DNA from: Rhodamnia argentea
Taxonomy: Eukaryota; Streptophyta; Magnoliopsida; Myrtales; Myrtaceae
Assembly: GCF_020921035.1 (NCBI RefSeq)
Contig: NC_063151.1
Location: 9,167,501 to 9,231,500, forward strand
DNA length: 64,000 nt
Reading direction: 5' to 3'
Shown here: piece by piece, positions 24,545-35,599 of the stretch
Layout: every line of letters starts with the position of its first letter
Position numbering within the stretch: the stretch's first letter is position 1
Position numbers and translations under genes: made by a program
Notes under the pieces: generated by a model
What the model was told of the DNA's origin: nothing
The model's database searches: none
The model's input: the letters and a program-made list of their open reading frames with translations, nothing else

Positions 24545-24790
24545 ATGCTATCGGTACATGTTTCATCCGTTGGGGCATCTTGATTACCAACTTGAACTTG
24601 ACGAGCTGCCATTAGTGCTAGATTTGAGTCGTATTAGAAAGAAAGGAAGGCCTCGTGCATCATGGATGTGGAATGAGATGGACTAGAGAAGGCCGAGCAA
24701 AAGAACTTCACGAAATCATTGCACACACTATGGTAGATCAAGGCACAACGGGAAAACTTGTGAACACAAATCCGGCCAAGAGTATATCAC
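24545..24790 (+). pseudogene. MULE transposase C-terminal remnant (zinc knuckle)
   Basis: One frame reads through HPLGHLDYQ, then RIRKKGRPRA, WNEMD, a stop (24682-24684), KRTSRNH, then CTHYGRSRHNGKTC. This is the order found at the C-terminus of SWIM-type plant MULE transposases: a HP-x-PH-x-DY motif, a KGRPR basic block, then a CX2CX4HX4C knuckle. Two knuckle positions are altered (second Cys is Tyr; Gly before His is Arg). The DDE catalytic part upstream is missing, replaced by tandem repeats. Non-functional. Confidence 0.7.
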
Positions 24791-25060
24791 GGTTGTGTTA
24801 ATTATGTAAATTAGTTTGCTGAATTTTTTATAATGTTATAATATCATTATTGGATTGCTATTTATGAAGTTCATTTTTTTTTTTCGAGTTTTTACATTAC
24901 ATATATGATTTTTTTTTTATAATGTTATAATATCACAATTGGATGATATTTATTCAATTCATATGTTTCATGTTATCCATACATATGGGAATTTGTTGTA
25001 ATGTTATAATATCACAATTGTGTAGATAAGGCAAATAGTACTTACATTCGGTAGGGCCTG

Positions 25061-27275
25061 GAGGATGGTTCACTACTTATTAGGCAAGCTCAACATAGAT
25101 CTCAAGCTATAAGGAATGCTAAGATAATTGAAGAATTTAGCAGTTGATATGTCCTATGTAACTGCATTATCAAAATTGCAACTAACTATTCATATCACAT
25201 TTCACAGATACATCCGATTGAAGTCATTAGATGTCAACGAGTGATGCTACACATAGGTGAACTTGATTCCTACATAGTCCCGTATCTACAAGCTTCGGGA
25301 TTTTACGGCGTTTATATGATGGAATTTGTCCAACTTGATTGGCATTTGATTACTACATTGGTCCAGCGATGGAGACCCGAGACCTATACTTTCCATATGC
25401 CAAAAGGTGAATGCACGATCACTCTGTAGGATATTGCGGTGCTTATAGGGCTTCCCATAGATAGACGTGCATTTATTGGCCCTACTAATGTAAATTGGGC
25501 CACTGTCTATGATAATCTACTTGATGCTCACTCGGCCAAGTTATGTGGCACGCAGATAAGTTTAAGTTGGTTGAGACAACGCTTTGAAGATCTTTCGGTA
25601 GAAGTCGATGACATCATCATAGTGTATCATGCTAGGGCATTCATTCTCCGTTTGCTAGGAGGACCTATTTTCGCCGATAAATCAAGTGCCCAAGTTAGTT
25701 TGCTGTTTATTCCACTACTAGAGAACCTCACATTGTCCCTACGCACGACCCGGAAGCAAAGCAAATGGGCGGTGCCCTACATGTACTACTGATTTGGGTG
25801 TGAGAGCATTTCGGATGTGTCTCCCCATCCTTGACGATTGATGTTCTTTTAGTAGACGCACTTTTCGGTAGTCGATATGTGATCTATTGTATTTTCAGTT
25901 CATGCATCATTAATTTTTTCCAATGCGTATAATATATGAAAATTTAATGTTTTTTGTTTATGCGGTTAGAGTCAATGCCGAAACACAACGGAGGTCCCTA
26001 CACATACGTTGGTACATCTGCACTACCAACTTGATAGATTGACATCCGAAAATATAAGTAATGATAGCAACGAATGAATTTAATATAATGTTAGCTTTTA
26101 AATTAATCTTTCATTTAATTTGACATGTTTTACTACAATAACAGATTACTTGGGAGCCTTACGCCGGCGACATTATAGAGACTCTACCATATTACTGCCT
26201 ATAGGGACAAGATATTTAGAGGGCTCGTGTCCCACTAATCTATTACTGGATAGTTAAGTGGCATTATCAAGATTGAGCACTTCGAGAGTTTGGTATGCAA
26301 CAACCAATACCTACTCCTCCTAGCAATCACAAAACTTTGTATGATATTGACAATAAGCCACCCGAGAAGAATTAAGCAACTAAGCACGGACGATACATCG
26401 CCATGTGGGACAAATGTACCAAATATATAGGTCATGCTAATCTTGCAACGAATGAACTTCACTTTCATTTAGAATATAAGGAGTGGTTCCATAGACATAT
26501 ACGGAAGTAGATTTCTATTACGGAGGCTGCAATGGGTTCAACGGTTTGTTCAAATATTTTCAATTTAATTCATTAATTATTTTTTAGTAACATAAGTTAT
26601 TGGTATTTGATAACTTTTGTTACTTGTGATATCATTATTAGGTTAATGGCGTCGAACAAATCTTACATATAACAAATTCACTTCCATCTCATTAGGCTTA
26701 GGCGGATGTAGGGATGGTAGCTAGGACAATGCTATACGCCCAAAATGAGAAGAGACGACTAACAATGATGCTACCACCCTAATCAGCAATTACAGCGGCA
26801 CTCGTCGGCTCTCATGATAACGACTCACCTGAGCCTGTTCAGCCCACTCGGAGGACTCCTCGACCTCATCTAGTTGACGATCTCGTTCCTTATACTTTGG
26901 AGTATCATACGACAAATTTCACTCCGGGTTTCACTTCAAAGCTAGGCCAGGCAAGTTTCGATGCGGGATTCACCTAATTTGCCGCCCTATTTCGCGAGAG
27001 ATCTACTATTGCATTTCCTAACAATCCACTGTCGCAAACTCCAGCTCATTCTCATGCTTTATATGGATCCGATTTCTCTCCTTTTTATTCAAGTTTTCCT
27101 ATATTAGGATATGTCTTGTCTAAACATGTCATATTTTCACAAAATATGTTCTCATCATCTACACATCCTACTCAACTAGATCCTCGTCCTCGTCGGTACA
27201 ATACTAAATTTGTCGAGCATCGAAAAGAACCTAATTGCGGAATATGGGATCATATAGGAAGAGGACTTTGTTAGT
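25061..27275 (+). pseudogene. Broken plant mobile domain (PMD) gene
   Basis: Several in-order blocks match the plant mobile domain (PF10536; proteins often annotated as serine/threonine-protein phosphatase 7 long form homologues). At 25061-25145: EDGSLLIRQAQHRSQAIRN. At 25208-25792: ASGFYGVYMMEFVQLDWHLI, ALVQRW-like LVQRWRPETYTFHMPKGECT, a stop at 25426-25428, then IGLPIDRRAFIGPTNVNW and LRLLGGPIF. At about 26185-26370, in a frame with four stops: RARVPLIYYWIVKWHYQD and LREFGMQQPIP. A low-complexity C-terminal stretch reaches 27275. The multiple stops show it is dead. In Arabidopsis, MAIN and MAIL1 are cellular PMD proteins acting in transposon silencing; other PMD genes travel on transposons, as here. 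Confidence 0.8.
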
Positions 27276-27641
27276 AGATGTAATTGCGGTTAACGATTGT
27301 TATCTATTATGAAAATTACGTGTTTTTATATATCTTAGCACTTTTATTTTATGAATATTCTTTTAATTAATTAAATAATTGATAAATTATTTATTAATTA
27401 TATATCTTAATTAATTATTGATAATTACTTTTAAAAAATAAGGTTTCAAAAGAAAAAAATTATAAATAAAATAAATGTTATTAAAAACGTTAAAAAAATT
27501 ACGATTTTTTTTTCTAAAAAGGCGGGGGCCCCGCTCGGCGTTTGCGTAACCAAGTGTGCGGGTGGTCCAGGCCCGAGCGGTTCCCATTCGATAGTAAGAT
27601 CGCCGAGTGGAACCCGGTCGACACTATGACATGAGCAAACT

Positions 27642-27716
27642 CCAAACTGGTAAATATGTTTTTTTAACCTATTTTGGTTTTTATTTTTTTAAATCATAAT
27701 TTGGAAAAAAAAGCCC
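27642..27716 (-). repeat. Right terminal inverted repeat of the MULE
   Basis: Inverse of the left arm at 22328-22400; ends AAAAAAAAGCCC next to the putative target duplication CGAGTAAGC. Confidence 0.8.
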
Positions 27717-27726
27717 TCGAGTAAGC

Positions 27727-28740
27727 GCATCGGAAACTTTAAAACTTATCCTGAAAGTGTAATCAAATTCTAAAAATTTTAATTAATACAATCAAATGTT
27801 AGTGTTTGTCAAATTAGCGTAATGAAATTCCTCTATCAACTCAATTTTTCTAACGAAAACGGCCAAAAAAACAACATAAACTCCTCAAGGGGCAAGGTAG
27901 CCTTTTTACGATTCAATTCCTCCTCGTAAAAAGAAATTTTTTTTTATCTCTTACATTATTGGAAAAATGATACATAGGTTAGGAAAAAAGTAAGAATAAA
28001 GGAATAAGATGAAAGAGTTTAAAACATTTGAAAATTCATTCAAAAGGCCAAAATCACCCGTTCACTATTCACGAATCACAATCCATTCATCTTAAATTAT
28101 GTGGAATTACATGGGTCAGAACACTAGCAAATTACCCAAACTCCATATTGAAAGATCATATCACGAACTTGTCCTCTTTGTAAGAGCCCTCCTACCACAT
28201 TGGCAAACACTGTTCATCGACTGCGAGGGCACATGCTCTGTCAATTTCGAATCGCCCATACAAATTCGCGAAAGAATCAATCTCGGAATAAAAATTAGGG
28301 TTTTAACATGTAAGATTGCCTAGATTCAACAGTTTATGAGTGTCTAGGCCTTGTTATCTAAGTCTGCTGGTTTCCACTAGCGGCGGCCGGTATCGGCTTC
28401 GAGACTGATTTCTAAAGTACACGGGTGCTCGTTGAGAAATTTAATTGGATTAGGGGCTCAATTGTGACATTTCTGAAAAAAAAAAAAAAATTCTGATGCT
28501 TTAAAATGGCGCAAAATTCCAAAGGGCTCAGCTGAGATGGGCCTACAAATTTGGGGCCGAAGTGCAGGAACTCTTCTGTGACCGGAGACCGAGCCCATCG
28601 GCAACATCAGACGGGTCGGAGCAGTCCATCCATCGGGTTCCCAGTGGACCCGAGTAAGCTCCTAAGTCTCGTTCCTTCGTTCCTCGCTGTGGAGAATAGT
28701 GGCGAGGGAGAGAGGAGAGAGAGAGCGAGGAGAGAGAGAG
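27727..28740. other. Intergenic and upstream region of NDUFB2
   Basis: AT-rich to about 28500, with no gene recognised. From about 28550 the base composition rises and a GA-rich leader (28690-28740, GAGAGAGAGGAGAGAGAGAGCGAGG type) leads to the ATG, consistent with promoter and 5' leader. No convincing TATA box was seen. Confidence 0.45.
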
Positions 28741-28745
28741 CGAAG

Positions 28746-31700
28746 ATGGGAGGAGGCGGACATGGAGGCACAACCTACAAGGGAATAACAGTACACCAAC
28801 CCAAGCGGTGGCACACCATCACCGGCAAAGGACTGTGCGCCGTCATGTGGTAAATCCCGATGCTCTCAGTTTCAGAGTCTCCTCGTTCATCCTCTTTGAT
28901 CGCGTGTGGATGTGTTTGTTGTGCAACGTGTTCCTTGGCTCGCGGCAAGGAATCCGACGGTCTCTCTGTTCAATTGGGTCTGCGCCGATAGGTTTCCCCT
29001 GCTCCTCGAAGGGGGATTTTCTCTCTGAAATCTGTGGAGAAGCTCATTTGAGTGTTGTTTTTGTTCGATGTGCTTGGAGTTTGATGAATTTTGCAGATTT
29101 GTTGATTGGGGGATCTGGAAGTAGTAAACTTTGGATGTAATTGGCTGTCTTCACTTTGGTATCGTTACTTGTTGCTACATTTTGTGCTGGGGTTTCATTT
29201 CTGCTTTCTTCCGGAATATGTTAGGATGTAATTTGAAGTGGCTAGGTCCCGTCGAGTATATGCTGCTTAATGAAGCCATCAGATGGGCGACTGACTAGGA
29301 AAGAGGAATGCTTAATAGAGATTGATAAATTAGACGAGGAAGGAAAGGTATAGGAATGCACTCACAGAGCACAGAGAGAAGAAGTTGGGGAGGGGGGGGT
29401 GGGGGGGGGTGGGGTGGGGGTGGGTGGTGGGGATGCCCTCTATGTTATGTTACTAACGAGAAAGAGGAGTTTTGTGCATGGTGTTTGAAGTTTAGAAGCA
29501 CATCTGGTACCTATCTGATATCCCATGTAGTCATAAAACGAAGCACAAGGTTTGAGGAGGAATTCTATATGGTAACAGTAACAGTGGTGATGAGAGAGGG
29601 CATGCAATAGAAGGGATCCCTGAACTATCAAAGTAATTTCATGCATTTCAAGATAATGCATTGTGCATCATACATATTTGTTAGAATTATGCATAATTCA
29701 GTCATGGTAGGATAAATAGAAGTTAAATTTGATCAAATATCAGTTTTTATGGAAATTTGACACCAATTTTCATTGCCCGCAAAGGAACAAGGCTTAATGT
29801 CTTATTTTTAATCATAGCGTGAGCCATGCAGCTCATCTTTTGGCCAAAGGAAAATGCACATTCTTATTACAGAACAAAAAGAACAGAAAGTATACAAGTC
29901 CTGTCTGGGTACAGTGAACTGTAATTAGTGGCCGTTTTGGATGGATATCACTGTGAGATTTTGCTTCTGGCTTCTAGTTTTTGAGTTAATAAGCTGTTTT
30001 TGCCATGGAAATCCGATGTATAGTACCATCCTAAAAGTCTACTCTTGCTCTCTGTTACTCAGACACAGATATAGGTGCTCCGTACAAATAAGTAACCTAG
30101 AATCTGACTCGTCTATGGATCAAGATGTGGGATCGTGGTCTCAGCACATGGATGTATAAAACTCAAATCCTGCTTGGTTACATACAATTTGTGTGCATTT
30201 ACACTTGTATGAAGCAAAATATGACTAGATATTCTACATTTTCTCCGACATTCAATTATCACCCTTCAAGTTATTTTCATACTCTTTGTTCAATAGTTTT
30301 GTTATGGTGATTTATATTTGTAGTAGTGCTGGCAAATTTGGAGTTTGGGGTGAAGTGTTGCCTATCCATAGCCACGGCATATCCTTTAGTTGTGGGTACA
30401 TCACCTAGAGGCTAGAAGAAAAGTGGAGTGACACGGTCCTCGCCAGTTTCTCTCTTTGCATTACAACACATTTAGAATGTAGTTATACTTTTAGTGTGTG
30501 AAATGAGCTATTTTTAACATTTTCTGTTTTTCCACTTGAAGCCATATCTCAACTTCAAAACATTGATTTAACAACAGTCCAAGGTAAATCCAATAGTGTA
30601 AACTAAAGTCACAACTGAAGTAAAATAGTCGCACTAGCCATAGCCACACAGATCACACTAATCAACTTACTTATCTCTTGGGTGACATCCCACCCTATAG
30701 AATTATGAAAGTGAGAATCAATGTGCCTTAGCTCGAAGCATCTTCAATCCCATTAGTATACCTTAATGTTGCGGATCATGCTTCAAAGTTTTGCTCTTTA
30801 TTCAATGTGATTCCAATTTTGGACAAACTGTTTTGGTTTCTGAGTGAATTACGAAATCCGTTTTTGGCTGATTTTAGAAGGTAACCTTGAAAGATCATTA
30901 TACTGGCGAAATTTTTGTATAAATCTCCATGAAGCAAAATAATGAACTTAGTTTAAATTGTGCATTATAGGTTTTGGGTCCTTTACAGGGCTAAGCAAGA
31001 TGGGCCTGTAGTACTGGTAAGACAACTTATCGGTTCCTCTACCCAAACGATCCTTTTCAGCCTGTGGGAGATTTCATCTGATTTGGTTTTGGCTTCTTGC
31101 TCTGTGTATAGGGTTGGCGACATCCTTGGGAGGGTCATGAAGATCACTCCCATGGCCATGGACATGATCAGGAGGTAAATATTACTGCTACCCGATGCAT
31201 GACTTTTGTGAATGGAACTTATGAGAATGTCCTATCCTTGGTTTTCTGTCTAATAACCAATAACGTGATAAGCTTTCTTCGACTTCTGAAATAAAAGGTT
31301 TAAGAGCTCATGTTAAGGTAAAAAACTTCTGCATATGGTGGTTCTCATGTCGGATGTGTGTGTATAGAAATGTACTTTAATTTACTAATTTTTTAACCAA
31401 ATCTATCCTTAACTGTGTGATTCCTGAATGAAAAGTGCTGTGGCCATTTTTTTTTTCTTTTATCCTTAAACCTCAATTGTAAGTCAAGCAGTAAGGTTTA
31501 CATTCCAAATTAAGGGGAGAGCTCAAGTTGTGCAGATCTATGCCTTCTGGATATCGATATTTTAGGCCCTTAAGAGGGATGGTGTAAATTCATGGATCCT
31601 TGACTTAAATTCATGGATTCTTGACTGGCTGTTCAGTTCATTTTTGTCGAAAGACAGATGCTGAAATTTTAAAGGAAACTGACCTCTGCAACTGTTGTAC

Positions 31701-32026
31701 ATATTCTGCCACCAAGTGGCTTGTATATGCACATTTGTTTTGTTCAACATAGCATTTGATTAGAGAGACAAACGATAATTTCTTAATTTCGACCAAAAAA
31801 AAAAGAAAAAACCTATAATTTCTTAATTACTTGCCTTGTGCTCCATTGTACTTGTTAGGCATGCCATATCGTTTGAAACTCACAATTTGTTCAAAGTGCT
31901 TTAGCTTCAGCTGGTAGATATTCTTTTCTTGTTTTCTAGTGTATATAGGAGAATCCTCATGTCAACCTTCACTCAGCGACATTCATTTATTGTTTATTCT
32001 TTCATATTTTGCAGGCATCCCATTGA
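28746..32026 (+). CDS. NDUFB2: NADH dehydrogenase (ubiquinone) 1 beta subcomplex subunit 2, plant type
   Basis: Four coding exons: 28746-28849, 30971-31016, 31112-31174 and 32015-32026, all with GT-AG introns (2121, 95 and 840 bp). They give 74 residues: an N-terminal MGGGGHGG, YKGITVHQPKRWHTITGKGL, then CAVMWFWVLYRAKQDGPVVL (one short membrane span), GWRHPWEGHE and a His/Gly/Asp-rich tail. This matches the small plant homologue of the NDUFB2 (AGGG) subunit of mitochondrial complex I, an accessory subunit of the membrane arm. The last exon encodes only ASH and the stop, so the 3' end is the least certain part. The gene is flanked by a DUF241 relic downstream. Transcript support would settle exon 4. 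Confidence 0.85.
29387..29432 (+). repeat. G-rich tract in NDUFB2 intron 1
   Basis: About 46 bases almost entirely G with single T/A interruptions, on the transcribed-RNA strand. More than four runs of at least three G are present, enough to form a G-quadruplex. A second G-rich run lies at about 37071-37105. Confidence 0.8.
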
Positions 32027-32640
32027 AAAGCTGGGAAGTGATGACACAAAAAAGCCAGGGGTGCTATTGCAATGTATCTGGATTATCTGTGTTCCTTTGA
32101 GTTCAAATAAAGATCTCTGTGAGACTTATGATCTCATAACAGTAATTCTGTTAGCTTGTAAGGATGTTAAACATTTTCGGTGTGCGGAGGTTATACTTGA
32201 GTATTCTATTCGGTTCTTGACAGCTGCTTGCATTATCTTTTCCTGAAAAAGTTGGGTGACATCTGTTTTATGGTGGTCAAATTAGTGGAGTAGTCTCTGC
32301 AGCCTCAAAAATTGTTTATGCACCTTAACTATCCAGGTAATTCTTCAACCTTCAACCAAGTCTAGTGAACCAGTTGCATTTGCCTCGTGTATAACATGAG
32401 AGCAATCATTGATATTGGCATCCAAATTGCTTCTGGAATAGTGTACTGAAACTGTAGTGATCATTGACAATTTAAGACTAGTGAGTAAATATTTCTTGTG
32501 CAGGAGTTTGTAGTCCATTCATTTGAACTGCAGCAGGTAATTACACTATGTTGTGCCTTTACCTTTGCATTAACGATGAAACGGAAACTATAAACAACAA
32601 TTAAGATTGTGGGACATACTTTCTTTAGTTTCACTAATTA
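32027..32640. other. 3' flank of NDUFB2
   Basis: Downstream of the stop at 32024-32026 the sequence is likely 3' untranslated region then intergenic. No further coding exon is recognised. Confidence 0.45.
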
Positions 32641-32850
32641 GTGAACAAACCGCACTGAGAAGAAAGAGAGAATGGCATGAAGTGCTTGTTGGGTCGTTGG
32701 GGAATGAAGGAGTTCATGGGCAAAGTCTTGGAGGTCTCTCAGAGCTTCGAAGTTTAGCAGTGTCTTGCTCGGAAGAAGGAAAAAGAATGGCATGAAGTGC
32801 AAAAGGGCGGACCTTGGATTAGCTTGGGTATCAAGGATAGTTGAAAACAC
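32638..32850 (-). pseudogene. DUF241 N-terminal relic
   Basis: On the minus strand one frame reads ALRDLQDF, HELLHSPTTQQALHAIL, matching the N-terminal signature of DUF241 proteins (LRDLYD, WLQMPPTQQALAHE in the neighbouring genes). Nothing downstream continues the domain. It lies just left of the duplicated unit that starts near 32945. Confidence 0.5.
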
Positions 32851-33044
32851 GAGTCGATAAACTGCTTTTGTAGACTTACATACCTCTTATAGAATTCTTA
32901 TGTTTTATACAGGATCAGAAGGGAAAGGACACGCAAGGATCCTTTTCGGAAAATGATAATGGGAAACTGGTGGGGAACCAAATGCATCCACAGGAACCTT
33001 CCATGAGAGAAAGAGAGAGATCTTTCTTGAGATTTTGTCTTTTT

Positions 33045-33085
33045 GGTTATCCCAGTAAGTGTTGGACATACTTACTGGGATAACC
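33045..33085. repeat. Perfect 16-bp hairpin
   Basis: GGTTATCCCAGTAAGT (33045-33060), a 9-base loop, then its exact inverse (33070-33085). The corresponding place in the duplicate near 40350-40367 has a different palindrome, GTGGACATATGTCCAC. Both lie in the 3' flank of a DUF241 gene. Confidence 0.85.
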
Positions 33086-34282
33086 GAGAGCAGACAAGAT
33101 CTTGCGAACTGTAAGAGAAAAACCATTGTGCATGTTTCTGTAGGATTGATCGGATCCAAAGGCAGATCTGATACACACTGCCGTTGTCCCTAAAGACGAC
33201 TTACACTTAACAACTAGCGATTTTCTCTCTAGGTACTTGCTTAGCAACCAACACCTAGGAAAGTTCCTGCAGTGAACAAGATTTGTCTGGGAGAAACAAG
33301 AGGCACTGCACTTATGACGAGACTAGCTGTTCTTATTCACCAAAATTTGAAATCCTTCTGCAAATGATTCTCTCTCTTTTGACTTAGATTTGTATGGACA
33401 GTTTATTTTCTGATTTTTCACCTCTTTCAATGTTTCTTGGCTTCAGCCAACCGTAAAAGCAAGTCATTATTGGCATATTTGTTTATCTACTCTTCCTCAT
33501 TACTATGCTTATACAATCTTTCTTAAAATCTGCTGCTGCTATACCGGCTATTGCAAGGAGTTTGAGAATACAATTGATTCGCTTCACCAGTTGAGAAGTC
33601 TAGCAAAATTTAGATAGATAATAATGCATCTGTTAATGCAAGAACGTGAAAGATCATAGCCACATTGTGCTCTAGAAACGTCACTGAGCAACCAAAGAGG
33701 AAGAGAAGGACTTGGACTGACCATAGTTAAAATGACGAAGACCTCTGTGGTCTGGACGAACAAAACTGGAAGAAGACAACCTACATTTAATCTAAGGTGG
33801 TTTTTCGCTTACCATTTTCATATCACTGATGTGTGCAGATGACCGGATATCAACCACAGCCTTCATATTGCATTCCATAGTTGCAATGGCTTAAAAGTTA
33901 AGCGGAAGAAGATCGGGAAATATTTCCTAGGTGATGTCTATGGCAGTGAGCTTCTGTGATAACTTGACAAACTATCAACTGTTAGCTGCTATATAGAGGG
34001 AATAGATGGCAGTTATTCCTCAAAGACTGTCGGACTGCGGCAAAAGTAAAGACCGATTGGTACAATAAGGACAGACTAGTTGCCTTGAAGCTAATTAGAG
34101 CCCGTCTTTGTGATCAATAATGCAAAGAGTTGCGGTTAAAATAATTTTTTGGAAAAGCTAAGTCGATAAAAACTATTTATTAATTGCGCTAATTGCAAAA
34201 TGTTAAAGATTCACCGATACATAAATGATTTTTTCTTCACTCTTTTGAGCTCCTAAAAGATAATTACATTCATCTGTCCAGC

Positions 34283-34287
<5 letters not shown>

Positions 34288-34342
<55 letters not shown>
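34288..34342. repeat. (GA)n microsatellite
   Basis: About 27 AG/GA units, uninterrupted. The duplicate copy has a shorter GA run at 41709-41733, so the tract has expanded or contracted since duplication. Confidence 0.95.
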
Positions 34343-34345
<3 letters not shown>

Positions 34346-34481
34346 CAGTAATTTCAGTGAAACTTTTGTATTCACATTGTGTCTACCCAATTTACAATGT
34401 ACACGGTGAAGATACAATATAGAGACTACCAAAATTTTTTAGGATGCAATACATGGGTTGGCACCAAGGAAAAATATGACA

Positions 34482-35357
34482 CTAGCAGTTGATCATATTC
34501 AGAAGAGCTGCTCTTGTTTTGACAAGTCTCCTGTAAATGCATTCCAGGTCCTCCTCAATTTCCCGAACGCTCGATTCCAATGCCTCCAGTCTATTGGACA
34601 CATTGCATACTTGAGGACTAGCGTCTTTAGCAGATTTCATAACGGTCAATTCAACATCCAGGCCTTCGATGTATTCCGCTTTCTCATCACTTGATACACG
34701 TTTAAGTGACAACATATTCGAGACCAAAGACCAACTGATAGGCTTCGATCTTTCCCTTGGCCGTAAAAGGACATGTAACAGGGACTCAAATACTGTCAGA
34801 CTGATTTCTTCAGCTTCTCTTAATATGCTGAGACTAGCCTCAGGGTTCGAGTGTTTTCTCAGGTTGTTTTTCCTCTCCATCTTGGTCAAACGATCCAAAA
34901 GCTTTGCGACCATTTTCTGCATTCTTTTCCTTGATTTTGTGTATGTCTCGATTTCACTCGACCATGCAGGATTTCCTTGTCTCCTTCTTCGGAATGATGA
35001 CTCGAGTTCCTGGATGCATTCTTTCATCTGCGAAATAATGTCTTTCATGTTGCCACAGACGTCCAATAGCTTCAGAGATCCGTCCAACAACTCTTCCATG
35101 GAACTCCTATGGGGTTCATGGGAAAGAGCCTGCTGGTTTAGAGGCATTTGAAGCCAATCATCAATGCGGTCGTACAGATCTTTGAGGCCTCCTAACTTTT
35201 GGGGTGCTGATGAGGCCGGAGATGAGGAAGTTGAATCTGATGATTTCAGCCTCTGCAACAGCTCTTTGATAGCTGTTTCGAGAGGGTGATTTCTTGAAGG
35301 CAAGCTGATTGAGCGAGAGTGGCATGTGGTTTTAGAGATCTCAAGCGAATCAGCCAT
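34482..35357 (-). CDS. DUF241 protein A (BPS1-plant/DUF241 family)
   Basis: Single exon, 292 codons including stop (291 aa), from ATG at 35357 to TAG at 34482-34484. The start MADSLEISK is followed by HSRSISLPSRNHPLE, a Ser/Pro-rich spacer, the family block GLKDLYDRIDDWLQMPLNQQ, a helical middle with SQMKECIQELESSFRRRR and KSRKRMQKMVAKLL, EAEEISLTVFESLL, and a C-terminal REIEEDLECIYRRLVKTRAA. This is the plant-specific DUF241 family (PF03087), whose biochemical role is unknown; its members are alpha-helical and often in clusters. Intronless structure is usual for the family. A TATA-like TATATA lies at about 35449-35457, some 90 bases upstream. Paralogues lie at 37896-38747 and 41867-48190. 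Confidence 0.9.
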   Translation of the reverse strand: MADSLEISKTTCHSRSISLPSRNHPLETAIKELLQRLKSSDSTSSSPASSAPQKLGGLKDLYDRIDDWLQMPLNQQALSHEPHRSSMEELLDGSLKLLDVCGNMKDIISQMKECIQELESSFRRRRQGNPAWSSEIETYTKSRKRMQKMVAKLLDRLTKMERKNNLRKHSNPEASLSILREAEEISLTVFESLLHVLLRPRERSKPISWSLVSNMLSLKRVSSDEKAEYIEGLDVELTVMKSAKDASPQVCNVSNRLEALESSVREIEEDLECIYRRLVKTRAALLNMINC

Positions 35358-35448
35358 TAAGGTTCTGTTTGATAGAAGGAAGCTTTTCTGTGTTGTTTAT
35401 GCAAACACTGCTACAGAGGTGTTGTTCGAATGAAACACTTCAACCTTG

Positions 35449-35457
35449 TATATATAA
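35449..35457 (-). promoter_or_regulatory. Putative TATA box of DUF241 A
   Basis: TTATATATA on the minus strand about 92-100 bases upstream of the ATG at 35357. The same TATATA context is at 48293-48303 for the third gene. Confidence 0.5.
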
Positions 35458-35599
35458 GGGCTAGACGACATTGACAAATCAGTATTCTTCCAAGTTCGTG
35501 TTCGCTGTCATGTGATGGATTGTCCAACTAAGCAGAAAGTGTGTCCCATGGTTTCCATTCTGAAGGAAAACTAGAATCTTCAACAAAAGCGAACCAGCT

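Larger units (their letters stand above)
22328..27717 (+). mobile_element. Degenerate Mutator-like element (MULE) carrying a plant-mobile-domain gene
   Basis: Terminal inverted repeats of about 73-75 bp: left 22328-22400 (begins GGGACTTTTTTCCAAATTAC) and right 27642-27716 (its inverse begins GGGCTTTTTTTTCCAAATTA). Flanks TGAGTAAGT (22319-22327) and CGAGTAAGC (27718-27726) look like a decayed 9-bp target duplication, 7 of 9 identical. Inside, in order: GC-rich palindromes (22450-22580), a SINE-like insertion, AT-rich tandem repeats (23830-24350), the C-terminal remnant of a MULE transposase (24545-24790) and a broken plant-mobile-domain gene (25061-27275). TIR length, target-duplication length and transposase type all agree with the Mutator superfamily. 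Coding parts carry stops, so the element is inactive. Confidence 0.8.
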
